DNA of 64,000 nt from Parvularcula sp. LCG005 (GCF_032930845.1 NZ_CP136758.1:2929001-2993000), one strand, 5' to 3'; positions 8,853 through 18,539 are shown, numbered from the stretch's first letter. Made by a program: numbers and translations. Notes: generated by a model from the sequence alone, not told the origin.

Positions 8853-10370
8853 TCAGGCCGCCTTGCCTTTTTTCGATTTCGGCCGCTTACCCTTGATCGC
8901 CGCCGCCAGTCTATCAATGCTCTCATCTGAGAGTTCAAGACCACCATCCATGACCTGCTGCGCCGCCTCTTCGGCCGCCGCGGCAAACTGCGGGAAAGCC
9001 TCGAACAAAGACAGAGCGGCAGTGCCGTTGGCCTTGGCCTGTTTAAGGAGCGCGCGCGGGCCAACACGTTCCGAAATATAATCACGGACCGTGGGCTCGG
9101 CCGTGTCCCACAGGTTGATCTGCGGGTCGATGATCCTCGCCACGCCTTCAACAACCACCATGGTCCGTTGCAGCAGGACAAGCTCCGGTCGCAAATGCAT
9201 GTCAAAGACATCCGTGACGTCGAACAATTGCTGCAGCACGCGGGACATATCGAGACGATCAGCATCCCGACCGAAAATCGGTTCACCGACTGAACGCAGT
9301 GCGGTGGCGAAGGCTTCGACTGAATAGTGATCAGCCACATACCCCGCATCAAAATGCGCCTTGGCCGCGGCGTGATAGTCCCGACGGATAAAGCCGTAGA
9401 TAATTTCAGCAAAGACGCGCCGCGCCTGTTCATCCAGACGGCCCATAATGCCAAAGTCGATCAGCACAAGCTGGCCCTGTCCGTCCACGAACATGTTTCC
9501 CTGGTGCATATCGGCGTGGAAGAAGCCATCATGCAGGGCCTGTTGCAGGAAGGTACGCAGGACAAGTTTCGCCAGCGCCGGCTGGTCGACGCCGCGCGCC
9601 ACCAGTCCTTCACGATCTGAAATGGCCACCCCGTCAATCCATTCGATGGTCAGCACACGGCGAGACGTCATGTCCCAGACGACGTCCGGCACACGGACGC
9701 CCTCCATCTCCGAGAGGTTCTCGGCAATCTCAGACGCGGATCCCGCCTCGATCCTGAGGTCGAGTTCCACAGCCGCAGCGTCCGAAAGCGTCTTGATGAA
9801 TTTGACGGGCTCCATCCGGCGGGCCGGACGGATCAGCCATTCGGCGATCCTGGCGCCCAGCATGAAAGCCCGGAACTCCTTGCGCGCCTTGTCCTCGATC
9901 CCCGGCCGCAGGATCTTGACCGCGACCCAGCGCCCGTCCTTCAACTGCGCCTTGTGAACCTGCGCCACCGATGCCGCAGCAATCGGTTCAGAGAACGACG
10001 CGAAAGCTTCTTCCGTCGACAGATTGAGGGCGCGTTCGATCTGCGCCTTGGCCACGTCATTGGGAAAGGGCGGCATGCGGTCCTGCAGGGCGCCTAGGTC
10101 TTCCGCCATCTGAAAACCGACAATATCGGGCCGGGTCGCAAGCAGCTGGCCGAATTTGACATAGGCCGGCCCCTGTCCGGCCAGCGCCTGGGCCAGCCGT
10201 TGACCGGGCCGCATTCCCTTCCCGCGTGCACCAATACGCGACACGCGGCCCAGGATCCGCACGGGGACGGGTACCATGGGCGCAAACTCTTTCGGAATCA
10301 GCGCGTCGTACCGCGCCAGGATCAGGGCGGCGCGCACCAATCGGCCAAAATCGATCAAGGTGCGGAACAT
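8853..10370 (-). CDS. ubiB: UbiB-family kinase-like protein (ubiquinone biosynthesis)
   Basis: The 505-residue protein has the ADCK/UbiB signature: the KxGQ motif (YVKFGQLLATRPD), an alanine-rich nucleotide loop with AAASVAQVHKA, and the kinase-like ADMHQGNMFV...DFG active-site segments. UbiB is needed for ubiquinone synthesis, probably as an ATPase that mobilises membrane-bound intermediates. The tail is lysine-rich (GKRPKSKKGKAA). It follows ubiE by three bases, which supports the assignment. Confidence 0.94.
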   Translation of the reverse strand: MFRTLIDFGRLVRAALILARYDALIPKEFAPMVPVPVRILGRVSRIGARGKGMRPGQRLAQALAGQGPAYVKFGQLLATRPDIVGFQMAEDLGALQDRMPPFPNDVAKAQIERALNLSTEEAFASFSEPIAAASVAQVHKAQLKDGRWVAVKILRPGIEDKARKEFRAFMLGARIAEWLIRPARRMEPVKFIKTLSDAAAVELDLRIEAGSASEIAENLSEMEGVRVPDVVWDMTSRRVLTIEWIDGVAISDREGLVARGVDQPALAKLVLRTFLQQALHDGFFHADMHQGNMFVDGQGQLVLIDFGIMGRLDEQARRVFAEIIYGFIRRDYHAAAKAHFDAGYVADHYSVEAFATALRSVGEPIFGRDADRLDMSRVLQQLFDVTDVFDMHLRPELVLLQRTMVVVEGVARIIDPQINLWDTAEPTVRDYISERVGPRALLKQAKANGTAALSLFEAFPQFAAAAEEAAQQVMDGGLELSDESIDRLAAAIKGKRPKSKKGKAA

Positions 10371-10373
10371 GCC

Positions 10374-11141
10374 TTAGATCCTCCAGCCCGAATGCAGGGC
10401 GACGATGCCGCCAGACAGATTTTCAACGGACACGCGGGCGAAGCCTGCATCGCGCACCTCGGCAGCGAACTGCTCCTGAGGCGGAAAGCGTTTGATGCTT
10501 TCGACAAGATAGCGATAGCTTTCACGGTCGCCGGCCACTGCCTGCCCCATCGCGGGAATGATGTGGTCGGAATAGGCCCGATAGATCCGGTGATAACCTT
10601 CGGTTACGGGGCGCGAAAACTCGAGGCAGAAAAACCGCCCACCGGGTTTCAGGACGCGATAGGCCTCCTTGAGGGCGCGATCCCTGTTGGTCACATTGCG
10701 GATGCCAAAACCGATCGTATAGCGGTCGACAGACGCATCGGGCAGCGGCACCGCTTCGGCATTGCCGCAGACCTGCGCAAAGTTTGCGCCAAACGGTCTC
10801 GCCGCTTCCCGGTCCTGTCCCGCGAGCATCATCGCATGATTGATGTCACAGACGATGGCTTTTGCCTCGGGCCGTCCACGAGCCGGTCTGCTGGCCGCGC
10901 GCTCGAGGAACCCCAGCGCGATATCACCCGTGCCGCCCGCTACGTCGAGCAGGGTCTGGCCCGGCTGCGGTGCCAGGCGGTCCAGCAGTACCGACTTCCA
11001 TACCCGATGCAGACCGGCTGACATCAGATCGTTCATGATGTCGTAGGCAGGAGCCACGGAATCAAACACCGCGCGGACGAGGCCTTCCTTCTCTTCTGCC
11101 GGGACGTCGCGGTCCCCAAAGCTGACGGTCTGCATCGTCAT
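10374..11141 (-). CDS. ubiE: Ubiquinone/menaquinone C-methyltransferase
   Basis: The 255-residue protein has the UbiE/COQ5 order: VFDSVAPAYDIMNDLMSAGLHRVWK near the start, the SAM-binding LLDVAGGTGDIAL loop, and the late GFGIRNVTNRDRAL-EAYRVLKPGG block. It would carry out the C-methylation step of ubiquinone synthesis in the cytoplasm or at the membrane. It is first in the ubiE-ubiB-coaBC set on the minus strand and faces ihfB across 220 bases. Confidence 0.96.
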   Translation of the reverse strand: MTMQTVSFGDRDVPAEEKEGLVRAVFDSVAPAYDIMNDLMSAGLHRVWKSVLLDRLAPQPGQTLLDVAGGTGDIALGFLERAASRPARGRPEAKAIVCDINHAMMLAGQDREAARPFGANFAQVCGNAEAVPLPDASVDRYTIGFGIRNVTNRDRALKEAYRVLKPGGRFFCLEFSRPVTEGYHRIYRAYSDHIIPAMGQAVAGDRESYRYLVESIKRFPPQEQFAAEVRDAGFARVSVENLSGGIVALHSGWRI

Positions 11142-11361
11142 CTGCCCTTTATGCGTAAAGCCGTTTCATTCAGAGGCTATGTGGACTACCAAGGGGTTGG
11201 GGGCAATGGATGGGACCGTTGGCCGCCATGTGGGGTCGTCGCCCGTCTGTTGTCTGGAGTAGAGGCCGGCAGGGACAGGCGTGAACGCCACTTTGACTTT
11301 TCAGGGTGGCGATCATGGCATTAACCACGTATGAAACCGGAACGTTTGAGGGAAACGGGGC

Positions 11362-11679
11362 ATGATCAAGTCTGAACTGGTTCAGATACTGGCAGCGGAA
11401 AATCCGCATCTATTCGTCAAAGACGTTGAAAAGATCGTCAACACGATCTTCGATTCCGTAGTCGAGGCGCTCGAAGAGGGCGATCGCGTTGAACTGCGCG
11501 GATTTGGCGCATTCTCGCTCAAGCACCGCGAAGCCCGGACCGGCCGCAATCCACGCACTGGTGAGGCCGTCGAGATCGAGGAAAAGTGGAGTCCGTTTTT
11601 CAAGGCGGGCAAGGAAATGCGTGAGCGGCTCAATGCTGAGCCCCAGGCCTATCCGCCGGAAGCCATGGCGGCGGAATAA
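11362..11679 (+). CDS. ihfB: Integration host factor beta subunit
   Basis: The 105-residue protein is a DNABII-family member. [11 protein letters not shown] and the helical region match IhfB, and the DNA-bending arm is marked by [12 protein letters not shown], where the intercalating proline lies in the RNP motif. The partner IhfA is not encoded here. IHF-beta rather than HU is favoured by the GRNPRTGE...[14 protein letters not shown] pattern. It lies upstream of the lapA-trpFB genes, a common alphaproteobacterial order. A TTGACT at 11293 could be a -35 element, but I see no matching -10. Confidence 0.93.
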   Translation: MIKSELVQILAAENPHLFVKDVEKIVNTIFDSVVEALEEGDRVELRGFGAFSLKHREARTGRNPRTGEAVEIEEKWSPFFKAGKEMRERLNAEPQAYPPEAMAAE

Positions 11680-11769
11680 ACGTCCAAATCCCACCTGGCG
11701 GGATATTTCACGCCCCCTGATCGCGCCATAACGCTAGCCGCGACATCGAAAACCCGTTAACCGGTGATC

Positions 11770-12114
11770 ATGCGCAAGATCATCGTCTACATCCTGCTCG
11801 CCCTGGTGTTTGTCCTGCTGGTGGTGTTTTTCGTCGCCAACCAGCAACCGGTCATGATCAGTATGGATCCGCTGTCCACCGACAGCCCGGCCGTCGCCAT
11901 CGGTCCCTACCCCATGTGGGCCATGGCTGCAGGAACCTTGTTTATCGGTTTCGGCCTTGGCGCCGTCGGCATGTGGCTGAGCGACGGATCGCTTCGCCGC
12001 CGCGCGCGGGAACGCCAGCGTCGGATTCGGCAGCTGGAAGACGAATTGAAGGCAGTGCGGCGAGGCGACGAGACGGGGGAGACCCGGTCCGGTCTGCCAG
12101 CGCTGAAGCGATAG
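11770..12114 (+). CDS. LapA-domain (DUF1049) membrane protein
   Basis: The 114-residue protein has two membrane helices (about residues 2-22 and 44-66) separated by a short periplasmic loop containing NQQPV. A basic, arginine-rich coiled tail (RRRARERQRRIRQLEDEL) follows. This is the LapA/DUF1049 layout; relatives such as LapA of E. coli act with LapB in controlling lipopolysaccharide synthesis, but no lapB is visible here. ATG 11770 is chosen over an in-frame GTG at 11764. It ends four bases before trpF and is probably cotranscribed. Confidence 0.8.
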   Translation: MRKIIVYILLALVFVLLVVFFVANQQPVMISMDPLSTDSPAVAIGPYPMWAMAAGTLFIGFGLGAVGMWLSDGSLRRRARERQRRIRQLEDELKAVRRGDETGETRSGLPALKR

Positions 12115-12118
12115 CGAA

Positions 12119-12781
12119 ATGAGCCATTTCGTCATCAAGATTTGCGGCCTTCGCACGCCATCGACCGTCGACGCGGCGCTCAACGCTGGCGCGACCTGGA
12201 TAGGCTTCAATTTCGTGCCCCAGAGTGTCCGCTATATCCATCCGGCCACAGCATCGGCACTGGTTAAGCAGATTGGTGACCGCGCCCGGACGGTAGGTCT
12301 GTTCGCGGACACACCGCTTGAGACCATCGTTGACACCGTTCGCGCCGTCCCCCTGTCCATGGTGCAGCTGCACGGTCAGGAGAGTGAGGCGGCGATCGGC
12401 GCGGCAAAGGCCGCGGTCCCTGGCGGTGTCATCGCAGCACGGGGCATCGCGGCAGCATCGGACCTACCCGGCCCGCAGACCATCGCACCGGATTTCTACA
12501 TTTTCGACGCCGCGCCGCCCAGCGACACTGATGTGCGCGGCGGTCACGGCACCCCCTTCGACTGGCGCGCCCTGACCGGCTATCGCCAGCCGACCCCGTG
12601 GTTACTCGCCGGGGGACTGACCCCCGACAATGTGGCCAGCGCCGTGGCCTCGGTCCGGCACATTCCCGGCTTCGCTGGCGTCGATGTCGCCTCTGGAGTC
12701 GAGAAGGCACGCGGCGAAAAAGACGCAGGCCTGATTGCCGACTTTGTCGCCGCGGCTCGCGCTGCTATGGCGCCCCTCTGA
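12119..12781 (+). CDS. trpF: Phosphoribosylanthranilate isomerase
   Basis: The 220-residue TIM-barrel protein has the TrpF opening [15 protein letters not shown], the loop [12 protein letters not shown], and the phosphate-binding end [14 protein letters not shown] followed by GVDVASGVE. It isomerises phosphoribosylanthranilate in tryptophan synthesis. It is followed after 22 bases by trpB, while its usual third partner, trpA, lies 9.9 kb further on. Confidence 0.96.
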   Translation: MSHFVIKICGLRTPSTVDAALNAGATWIGFNFVPQSVRYIHPATASALVKQIGDRARTVGLFADTPLETIVDTVRAVPLSMVQLHGQESEAAIGAAKAAVPGGVIAARGIAAASDLPGPQTIAPDFYIFDAAPPSDTDVRGGHGTPFDWRALTGYRQPTPWLLAGGLTPDNVASAVASVRHIPGFAGVDVASGVEKARGEKDAGLIADFVAAARAAMAPL

Positions 12782-12803
12782 TATTTTTTGCCCGAGAGTG
12801 ACC

Positions 12804-14048
12804 ATGTCCAGCACAACCCTGCCCAACAGCTATCGCACCGGCCCGGACGAGAACGGCCGATTTGGTATTTTTGGCGGCCGATTTGTCGCTGAAACGCTGA
12901 TGCCGCTCGTCCTCTCGCTTGAGAAGGCCTATCGGGAAGCGAAGGAAGATCCAGCGTTTGAGGAAGAGTTCACGCACCTTCTCAAACATTATGTCGGTCG
13001 CCCCTCACCACTCTATCTGGCCACGCGGCTCACCGAGCATGTGCGCGAGAAAGCCGGTAACGGAAAAGGCGCGAAGATCTATTTCAAGCGCGATGAGCTG
13101 AACCACACCGGCGCGCACAAGATCAATAACTGCCTGGGCCAGATCCTGCTGGCCAAGCGCATGGGCAAGACCCGCATCATTGCCGAGACGGGTGCCGGCC
13201 AGCACGGCGTGGCGACCGCCACCGTCTGTGCCCTGTTTGGCCTGCCGTGTACGGTGTATATGGGCGCGACCGATGTCGAGCGGCAGAAGCCGAATGTCTT
13301 TCGCATGAAACTGCTGGGCGCCGAAGTCCGTCCCGTCACCTCCGGCACCGGAACGCTGAAGGATGCCATGAACGAGGCCTTGCGCGACTGGGTCACCAAT
13401 GTCGCGGACACGTTCTATATCATCGGCACCGCCGCAGGCCCCCACCCCTACCCTGAGCTCGTGCGCGACTTTCAGTCCGTGATCGGCAAGGAAGCCAAAG
13501 AGCAGATGATGGAGGCCGAAGGCCGCCTGCCTGACACCATCATGGCCTGCATTGGCGGGGGATCGAATGCGATCGGCCTGTTCCACCCGTTCCTTGATGA
13601 CAAGGACGTGGAGATCATCGGCGTCGAAGCCTCAGGCCATGGTCTTGATACGGACAAACATGCCGCCAGCCTGACCGGTGGTCGCCCCGGCGTCCTGCAC
13701 GGGAACCGGACATACCTCCTGCAAAATGAAGATGGTCAGATCACGGACGCCCATTCGATATCGGCGGGCCTCGATTATCCGGGCATCGGACCAGAGCACG
13801 CCTGGCTCCACGATATTGGCCGGGTCAAATATGTGTCGGCTACAGACAAAGAGGCGCTGGATATGTTTGCCCTGTTGAGTAAACTGGAAGGTATTATCCC
13901 GGCGCTTGAGCCTGCCCACGCCCTCGCCCGGGCGGTGGATCGCGCCGCAGAAATGGATGAAGATCAGATCCTGCTGGTCAATCTCTGCGGCCGCGGCGAC
14001 AAGGATATCTTCACGGTGGCAGAGGCGCTGAACTTCGACATCGGCTGA
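12804..14048 (+). CDS. trpB: Tryptophan synthase beta chain
   Basis: The 414-residue protein has the PLP lysine in HTGAHKIN at K106, the phosphate cup GGGSNA, and the conserved [11 protein letters not shown] start. It condenses indole with serine, partnered by TrpA. I start at [11 protein letters not shown] (12804); the frame is open upstream to 12735 but that part overlaps trpF. The frame ends with the expected NLCGRGDKD block. Downstream, the expected trpA is absent and an unrelated gene block begins. Confidence 0.97.
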   Translation: MSSTTLPNSYRTGPDENGRFGIFGGRFVAETLMPLVLSLEKAYREAKEDPAFEEEFTHLLKHYVGRPSPLYLATRLTEHVREKAGNGKGAKIYFKRDELNHTGAHKINNCLGQILLAKRMGKTRIIAETGAGQHGVATATVCALFGLPCTVYMGATDVERQKPNVFRMKLLGAEVRPVTSGTGTLKDAMNEALRDWVTNVADTFYIIGTAAGPHPYPELVRDFQSVIGKEAKEQMMEAEGRLPDTIMACIGGGSNAIGLFHPFLDDKDVEIIGVEASGHGLDTDKHAASLTGGRPGVLHGNRTYLLQNEDGQITDAHSISAGLDYPGIGPEHAWLHDIGRVKYVSATDKEALDMFALLSKLEGIIPALEPAHALARAVDRAAEMDEDQILLVNLCGRGDKDIFTVAEALNFDIG

Positions 14049-14104
14049 GGCTCAACGGCGCCTCATGCCGATTATCGATGGGTCAGCGGCCAGGCTGCGC
14101 CAGC

Positions 14105-14893
14105 CTAGTCGCCAAACACGTCATTCAGATAGGCAGCCGTCCGTACACCCGCCTGCGAAAGGCGCGTGTGCACCGTTTCCCGCTGCTCATAGATATAATC
14201 CCACCGCAGATTACGGTCGCGGGGTTCTGGGTAGACGCTGGGGCGGATCTCATTGCTCTCGGCGATCCAGACGAGGGGGTCGGTTACTGACCATTCCTCA
14301 ATCTGCTGAGGTGTCAGCTTGGCAAAGGCCCAGTCGGTCCACTCAGTATAGGACAGACGCTCATACTCGATCAGCTCCACGTCCCAGACCCAGTGCAGCT
14401 GTGTCACCTCACCAAACCAGGTGACCATGATGTCATTGCCGCCGCGGTCGGACCCATCGCCCACATGCAGCGGTTGATGCAGGTCGGCGATGATGTGCAC
14501 CACAAAGGCCAGCGCCAGATATTTGTCTTCCTTCGACGCTTTACTGTCCTTGAGGACGGCTGTGTATTTCTGCAGCGCCGTGTACGCGTCGCCCTCTTCC
14601 GGTGCACCAGCCTCGGCATAGGTCTGACCCTCCGGCACGGTCACATAGTGCCATGGGTTCGCTGTCCGTCGCCAGAACTCGTCAGGGTTCGAACGCTGCT
14701 CATCAGGATAATTCGATAGCTCGGCCAGGGTCACCGGCCCGAGAATATCTTCAATGGCCGCTTTCGCGTTGTCATCGAGAAGACGCATCGCCATTGCAGC
14801 GGCCACCCGGTGGCCGATCTTGTCGTAGGCCTGAGCCATGGATGGAAAGAGAAGACCAAGACAGGTCAAAACGGTCAGGAACAGTCGCAACAT
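14105..14893 (-). CDS. S1/P1-type zinc nuclease, secreted
   Basis: The 262-residue protein starts with a clear signal peptide (hydrophobic core LFLTVLTCLGLLF, likely cleaved after MAQA). The mature chain has the S1/P1 zinc ligands: GHRVAA near the start, then HVVHIIADLHQPLH-type histidine clusters (VHIIADLHQPLHVG) with GGNDI. Such enzymes cut single-stranded nucleic acids and 3'-phosphates with three zinc ions. The predicted mature N-terminus is tyrosine, where fungal P1 has the metal-binding Trp1. It is exported and may scavenge phosphate or nucleotides. It is the first gene of the block between trpB and trpA. Confidence 0.88.
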   Translation of the reverse strand: MLRLFLTVLTCLGLLFPSMAQAYDKIGHRVAAAMAMRLLDDNAKAAIEDILGPVTLAELSNYPDEQRSNPDEFWRRTANPWHYVTVPEGQTYAEAGAPEEGDAYTALQKYTAVLKDSKASKEDKYLALAFVVHIIADLHQPLHVGDGSDRGGNDIMVTWFGEVTQLHWVWDVELIEYERLSYTEWTDWAFAKLTPQQIEEWSVTDPLVWIAESNEIRPSVYPEPRDRNLRWDYIYEQRETVHTRLSQAGVRTAAYLNDVFGD

Positions 14894-14955
14894 CGGGTGG
14901 GCCCTCCAGCAAGATGGAGGCTGCCTAGCCCATGATTGAGGACGGTGCACCCCTG

Positions 14956-16014
14956 TCAGTGACGGGTCGTCTCAGCCGTCATCTCTTCATCATGAAGGTC
15001 AGCATCGACAAAGCCCTCAAAGGGTGTGCCAGCATAAAGGGATTCGATGCGGGCCACTGTCCGGTTGCGAATGACCTGTCGCGGCTGGAAGGCATGGATC
15101 CGCGCAATGTCCGTGTCCTTCAGCATGTCGAGAAGATGCGCCAGACCGCTCGGCTCCCCGTTTTTCAGTTCAACATGGCTTGGATCCCCGGTCACCACCA
15201 TCCGAGAGCGGCGGCCCGTCCGGGTCACCGCCATGCGCATCCGACGAGCAGACAGATTCTGTGCCTCGTCAATCAGAACGAGGCTGTCATTGAAGGTGCG
15301 ACCCCGCATCTGTGACAGAGGAATGATTTCCAGCCGGCGGTGGTTGATCAGCGACTGGATATCCGCATGGCCGGTCAGCTCGTAAAGAATATCGTAGAAG
15401 ACAGCTATCTGATCATTGAAGCCCCGGTCGGTCTCACTGGACGATGTCCCCATGTCTCCGTCCGAACGTTCATGGGGACGGGTCAGTACAAGATGGGCCA
15501 CGTCATTGCGCGCGAGGAGCGTCAGGCCCGCAGCGATCGCAAGGTGGGTCTTGCCTGTGCCGGTCGGACCGACGCCGAAGATGAGCGGGACGCTCATATT
15601 CAGAAGATCCTTCATCAGCGCCATCTGGGCAAATGACAGGGGTCGAACCGGGCGGATCAGCCCTTCCAGCCGAAACGCCAGATCGCGTTTCATCGCCCCG
15701 GATACCACTGCATCAAGATTTGCCTGTGAGAATATCGTGTCGACAGCTGCCATATGGTCGAGCGTTGCCGCCTGATCGAAAACACGCCGGGCGACCGTCA
15801 CCGCCGGAGCATCGCCGGTCATTCCCAGACCGAGTGCCGTTGACCGGACAGACAGCGTGAAAGGCGCCACAGCCGCGCTGAGACGAGCCAGGAAATCCGA
15901 TCGCTGTGAAATCTGAAGCGCACGATCCGCAGGCATGCGGACGAACTCACTATATTGCTGCCCAATGGGCAGTTGCGGCGCTTCCTTAATGATGGATTTT
16001 TCGAGCAGAGGCAT
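14956..16014 (-). CDS. Divergent PhoH-family ATPase
   Basis: The 352-residue protein has a PhoH-like P-loop domain: Walker A FGVGPTGTGKTHLA, then SQMRGRTFNDSLVLIDEAQN and RMVVTGDPSHVEL. Classic PhoH has TRPAVEAGEKLGFLPGD where this protein has TRPHERSDGDMGTSSSETD, so the post-Walker loop is different. About 130 residues precede Walker A. There is no adjacent ybeY, which usually follows the housekeeping phoH in alphaproteobacteria, so this is likely a second, specialised paralog. PhoH proteins are ATPases with possible RNA-related roles. It faces the GH67 gene across a 350-base AT-rich region. Confidence 0.82.
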   Translation of the reverse strand: MPLLEKSIIKEAPQLPIGQQYSEFVRMPADRALQISQRSDFLARLSAAVAPFTLSVRSTALGLGMTGDAPAVTVARRVFDQAATLDHMAAVDTIFSQANLDAVVSGAMKRDLAFRLEGLIRPVRPLSFAQMALMKDLLNMSVPLIFGVGPTGTGKTHLAIAAGLTLLARNDVAHLVLTRPHERSDGDMGTSSSETDRGFNDQIAVFYDILYELTGHADIQSLINHRRLEIIPLSQMRGRTFNDSLVLIDEAQNLSARRMRMAVTRTGRRSRMVVTGDPSHVELKNGEPSGLAHLLDMLKDTDIARIHAFQPRQVIRNRTVARIESLYAGTPFEGFVDADLHDEEMTAETTRH

Positions 16015-16364
16015 GTCAGAACTCCTATACTGCTGACACGCTAAAGCTGATCGATCTAATAATCAGTAAATTTGAATAAAAATCTTTTCTTATTGATTAA
16101 TATCGAATTTACTTCGATTTTTCACGTATCTTGATGAACACTTATCAGTGTAAAACCGATCAACTCATCATTTCGCACCTGCGAACAGTCGCTTTCCCGT
16201 GACCTGGTTATTTAAAAGATGATTGGGTTTTCATGATATCCGTACCTGCGGCGTTCGAGCTGGAGGGCTGTTAGCGCAAACAATGCTGGCCTTCCGGGGC
16301 CAGACCGCTACACTCTCATTCTGTCAGGGGCTGCACAGACGGCCCGGCTTTTTAGGGATGTCGT
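16015..16364. other. AT-rich divergent regulatory region between the PhoH-like and GH67 genes
   Basis: This 350-base gap carries no gene I can support. From about 16040 to 16170 the composition drops sharply to A/T, unlike every surrounding gene, with poly-A/T stretches and a 6-bp inverted repeat at 16102-16118 (ATCGAA / TTCGAT). The right half returns to normal composition and holds the LacI-type palindrome listed separately. Promoters for both flanking genes should lie here, but I could not assign convincing -35/-10 pairs. Confidence 0.6.
16269..16282. promoter_or_regulatory. Candidate LacI-family operator upstream of the GH67 gene
   Basis: TGTTAGCGCAAACA is a 14-base near-palindrome (12 of 14 positions symmetric) with the central GCGC and TGTT...AACA arms typical of LacI/GalR-family operators that control sugar genes. 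It lies 83 bases before the alpha-glucuronidase start. No LacI-family gene is in the window, so the regulator would be encoded elsewhere. Confidence 0.45.
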
Positions 16365-18509
16365 ATGCTGCGTCTGATCATTATCGCCTTGTCCGTCTTC
16401 GGTTTGGCCGCCCCCGCTCAGGCCGAAGATGGCTATGAGCTGTGGCTCCGGTATCCGCCGATGGAACGGGCTATTGCCAAACCATACCGCGACGCGATGC
16501 AGCGGATCATCCTGCCTGGTGAGCCCAGTGAAACCCTGAGCCTCGCCATCTCGGAGCTGGAACGCGGCGCCACCGGCATGCTCGATCGCACACCTTCCAT
16601 CGACGAGGACGCCAAGGGGCGCGGCAATATCTGGCTGGTATCCGGCAGTGACAATGTGCCCGCCGATACTGGTATCGACCTGACCGACCTTGCCGAGGAC
16701 GGTTACGTCATCCGCACAGTGACGATTGGCAAGACGAGCGGTATCGTCATTGCATCCAAATCTGATGTCGGGGTCCTTTACGGGACCTTTCACCTCCTCC
16801 GCCTCATGCAGACGCGAGCCGATATCACAGAGCTCAATGTGTCTGAATCGCCGTCCGTTGATGTTCGGATCATGAACCACTGGGACAATCTCGACCGGTA
16901 TGTCGAGCGCGGCTATTCGGGGCAGTCGATCTGGGACTGGCACAAGCTGCCTGACTACATTGATCCGCGTTATGAAGATTACGCTCGGGCGCAGGCGTCC
17001 ATCGGAATCAATGGTGTGTCGCTGATCAACGTCAATTCCGATGCCATGGTCCTGACGCCGATGTATCTGGAGAAGACCGCGGCACTGGCCGATGTCTTCC
17101 GTCCCTACGGCATCAAGGTCTATCAGACCGCGCGCTTCTCTGCGCCGATGGAAATTGGTGGTCTTGAAACCGCTGACCCGGCCGACCCGGCGGTCCAACA
17201 ATGGTGGGCGGAAAAGGCCGACGAAATCTATCAGTACATCCCTGATTTTGGCGGATTTCTGGTCAAAGCCAATTCGGAGGGTCAGCCGGGACCACAGGAT
17301 TATGGCCGCAATCACGTGGATGGCGCCAATATGCTGGCAGATGCGCTGGCTCCTCACGGCGGCATCGTCATGTGGCGTGCCTTTGTCTATTCAGAGCACG
17401 ATGACGAGGACCGGGCCAAGCAGGCCTACACCCAGTTTGTTCCCCTTGATGGTCAGTTCCGGGACAATGTCCTGGTTCAGGTCAAGAACGGCGCCATTGA
17501 TTTCCAGCCGCGGGAGCCGTTCCACCCCATGTTCGGGGCGATGCCTGAGACACCGCTGATGATGGAATTCCAGGTCACGAAGGAATATCTGGGCTTTGCC
17601 ACACACCTTGTCTATCTGGCCCCGCTATATGAAGAAGTGCTGGAAGCGGACACCTATGCCGAGGGTGAGGGCTCAACCGTCGCTAGCGTTGTCGACGGTA
17701 GCCTGCAGGGTCAGTCCCTGACCGGCGTCGCGGGCGTCGGCAATGTCGGCTCTGACCGCAACTGGTCGGGATCGCATTTTGATCAGGCAAATTGGTACGC
17801 CTTCGGACGAATGGCATGGGATCTCCACGCGGACAGCGAGGCGATTGCCGATGACTGGGTCCGCATGACCTTCTCGAACGACCCCGCTTTCGTCACGCCG
17901 GTCGTTGATATGATGATGGGGTCCCGCGAAGCAGCGGTGAACTACATGACGCCGCTGGGGCTCGCCCATCTGATGGCGACCGGTCACCACTACGGGCCGG
18001 GCCCGTGGGTCTGTGATCTTGGCCGCCCGGAATGGAACCCCTGCTACTATCACAAGGCCGACGAGAACGGCATCGGCTTTGACCGGACGGAGACAGGCTC
18101 CGATGCCATCTCGCAATATGCCGAACCGCTGCACGATCTTTACGGCGATATCGACACGGTGCCGGAAAACCTTCTTCTGTGGTTCCACCATGTCCCGTGG
18201 GACCATGAGATGAAGTCCGGCGCGACCCTGTGGGAAGAGCTGACACGGCACTACACCCTGGGCGTCGAACAGGTCGCCGACATGCGGGCCACATGGGCCG
18301 GTCTTGAAGGCCTGATCGACGATGGGCGGTATGCGCAGATCGCCGCTTTCCTCGGTATTCAGGAGAAGGAAGCGCAGTGGTGGCGCGATTCTTCCATAGC
18401 CTACTTCCAGTCCATTTCCGGCCTGCCGCTTCCCGACGGTCTTGCACCGCCGGAGAAGGACGTTGAGTATTACAAGGCGATTTCGCACCCCTTTGCGCCC
18501 GGCAATTAG
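16365..18509 (+). CDS. GH67 alpha-glucuronidase, secreted
   Basis: The 714-residue protein has a signal peptide (LIIIALSVFGLAAPAQA) and reads along the full GH67 family: YELWLRY at the mature N-terminus, the MNHWDNLDRYVERGYSG barrel start, and catalytic candidates E305 (in KANSEGQ), D379 and E407. These are spaced as E292, D365 and E393 of the Cellvibrio japonicus enzyme. It would remove 4-O-methyl-D-glucuronate from the non-reducing ends of xylo-oligosaccharides, probably in the periplasm. It heads a two-gene unit with the CE15 esterase gene and has a LacI-type palindrome upstream. An aguA-type name is possible, but I leave the symbol empty. Confidence 0.93.
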   Translation: MLRLIIIALSVFGLAAPAQAEDGYELWLRYPPMERAIAKPYRDAMQRIILPGEPSETLSLAISELERGATGMLDRTPSIDEDAKGRGNIWLVSGSDNVPADTGIDLTDLAEDGYVIRTVTIGKTSGIVIASKSDVGVLYGTFHLLRLMQTRADITELNVSESPSVDVRIMNHWDNLDRYVERGYSGQSIWDWHKLPDYIDPRYEDYARAQASIGINGVSLINVNSDAMVLTPMYLEKTAALADVFRPYGIKVYQTARFSAPMEIGGLETADPADPAVQQWWAEKADEIYQYIPDFGGFLVKANSEGQPGPQDYGRNHVDGANMLADALAPHGGIVMWRAFVYSEHDDEDRAKQAYTQFVPLDGQFRDNVLVQVKNGAIDFQPREPFHPMFGAMPETPLMMEFQVTKEYLGFATHLVYLAPLYEEVLEADTYAEGEGSTVASVVDGSLQGQSLTGVAGVGNVGSDRNWSGSHFDQANWYAFGRMAWDLHADSEAIADDWVRMTFSNDPAFVTPVVDMMMGSREAAVNYMTPLGLAHLMATGHHYGPGPWVCDLGRPEWNPCYYHKADENGIGFDRTETGSDAISQYAEPLHDLYGDIDTVPENLLLWFHHVPWDHEMKSGATLWEELTRHYTLGVEQVADMRATWAGLEGLIDDGRYAQIAAFLGIQEKEAQWWRDSSIAYFQSISGLPLPDGLAPPEKDVEYYKAISHPFAPGN

Positions 18510-18539
18510 GCGCAGCGGGGCCATCAGGAGAGCCCTTAG

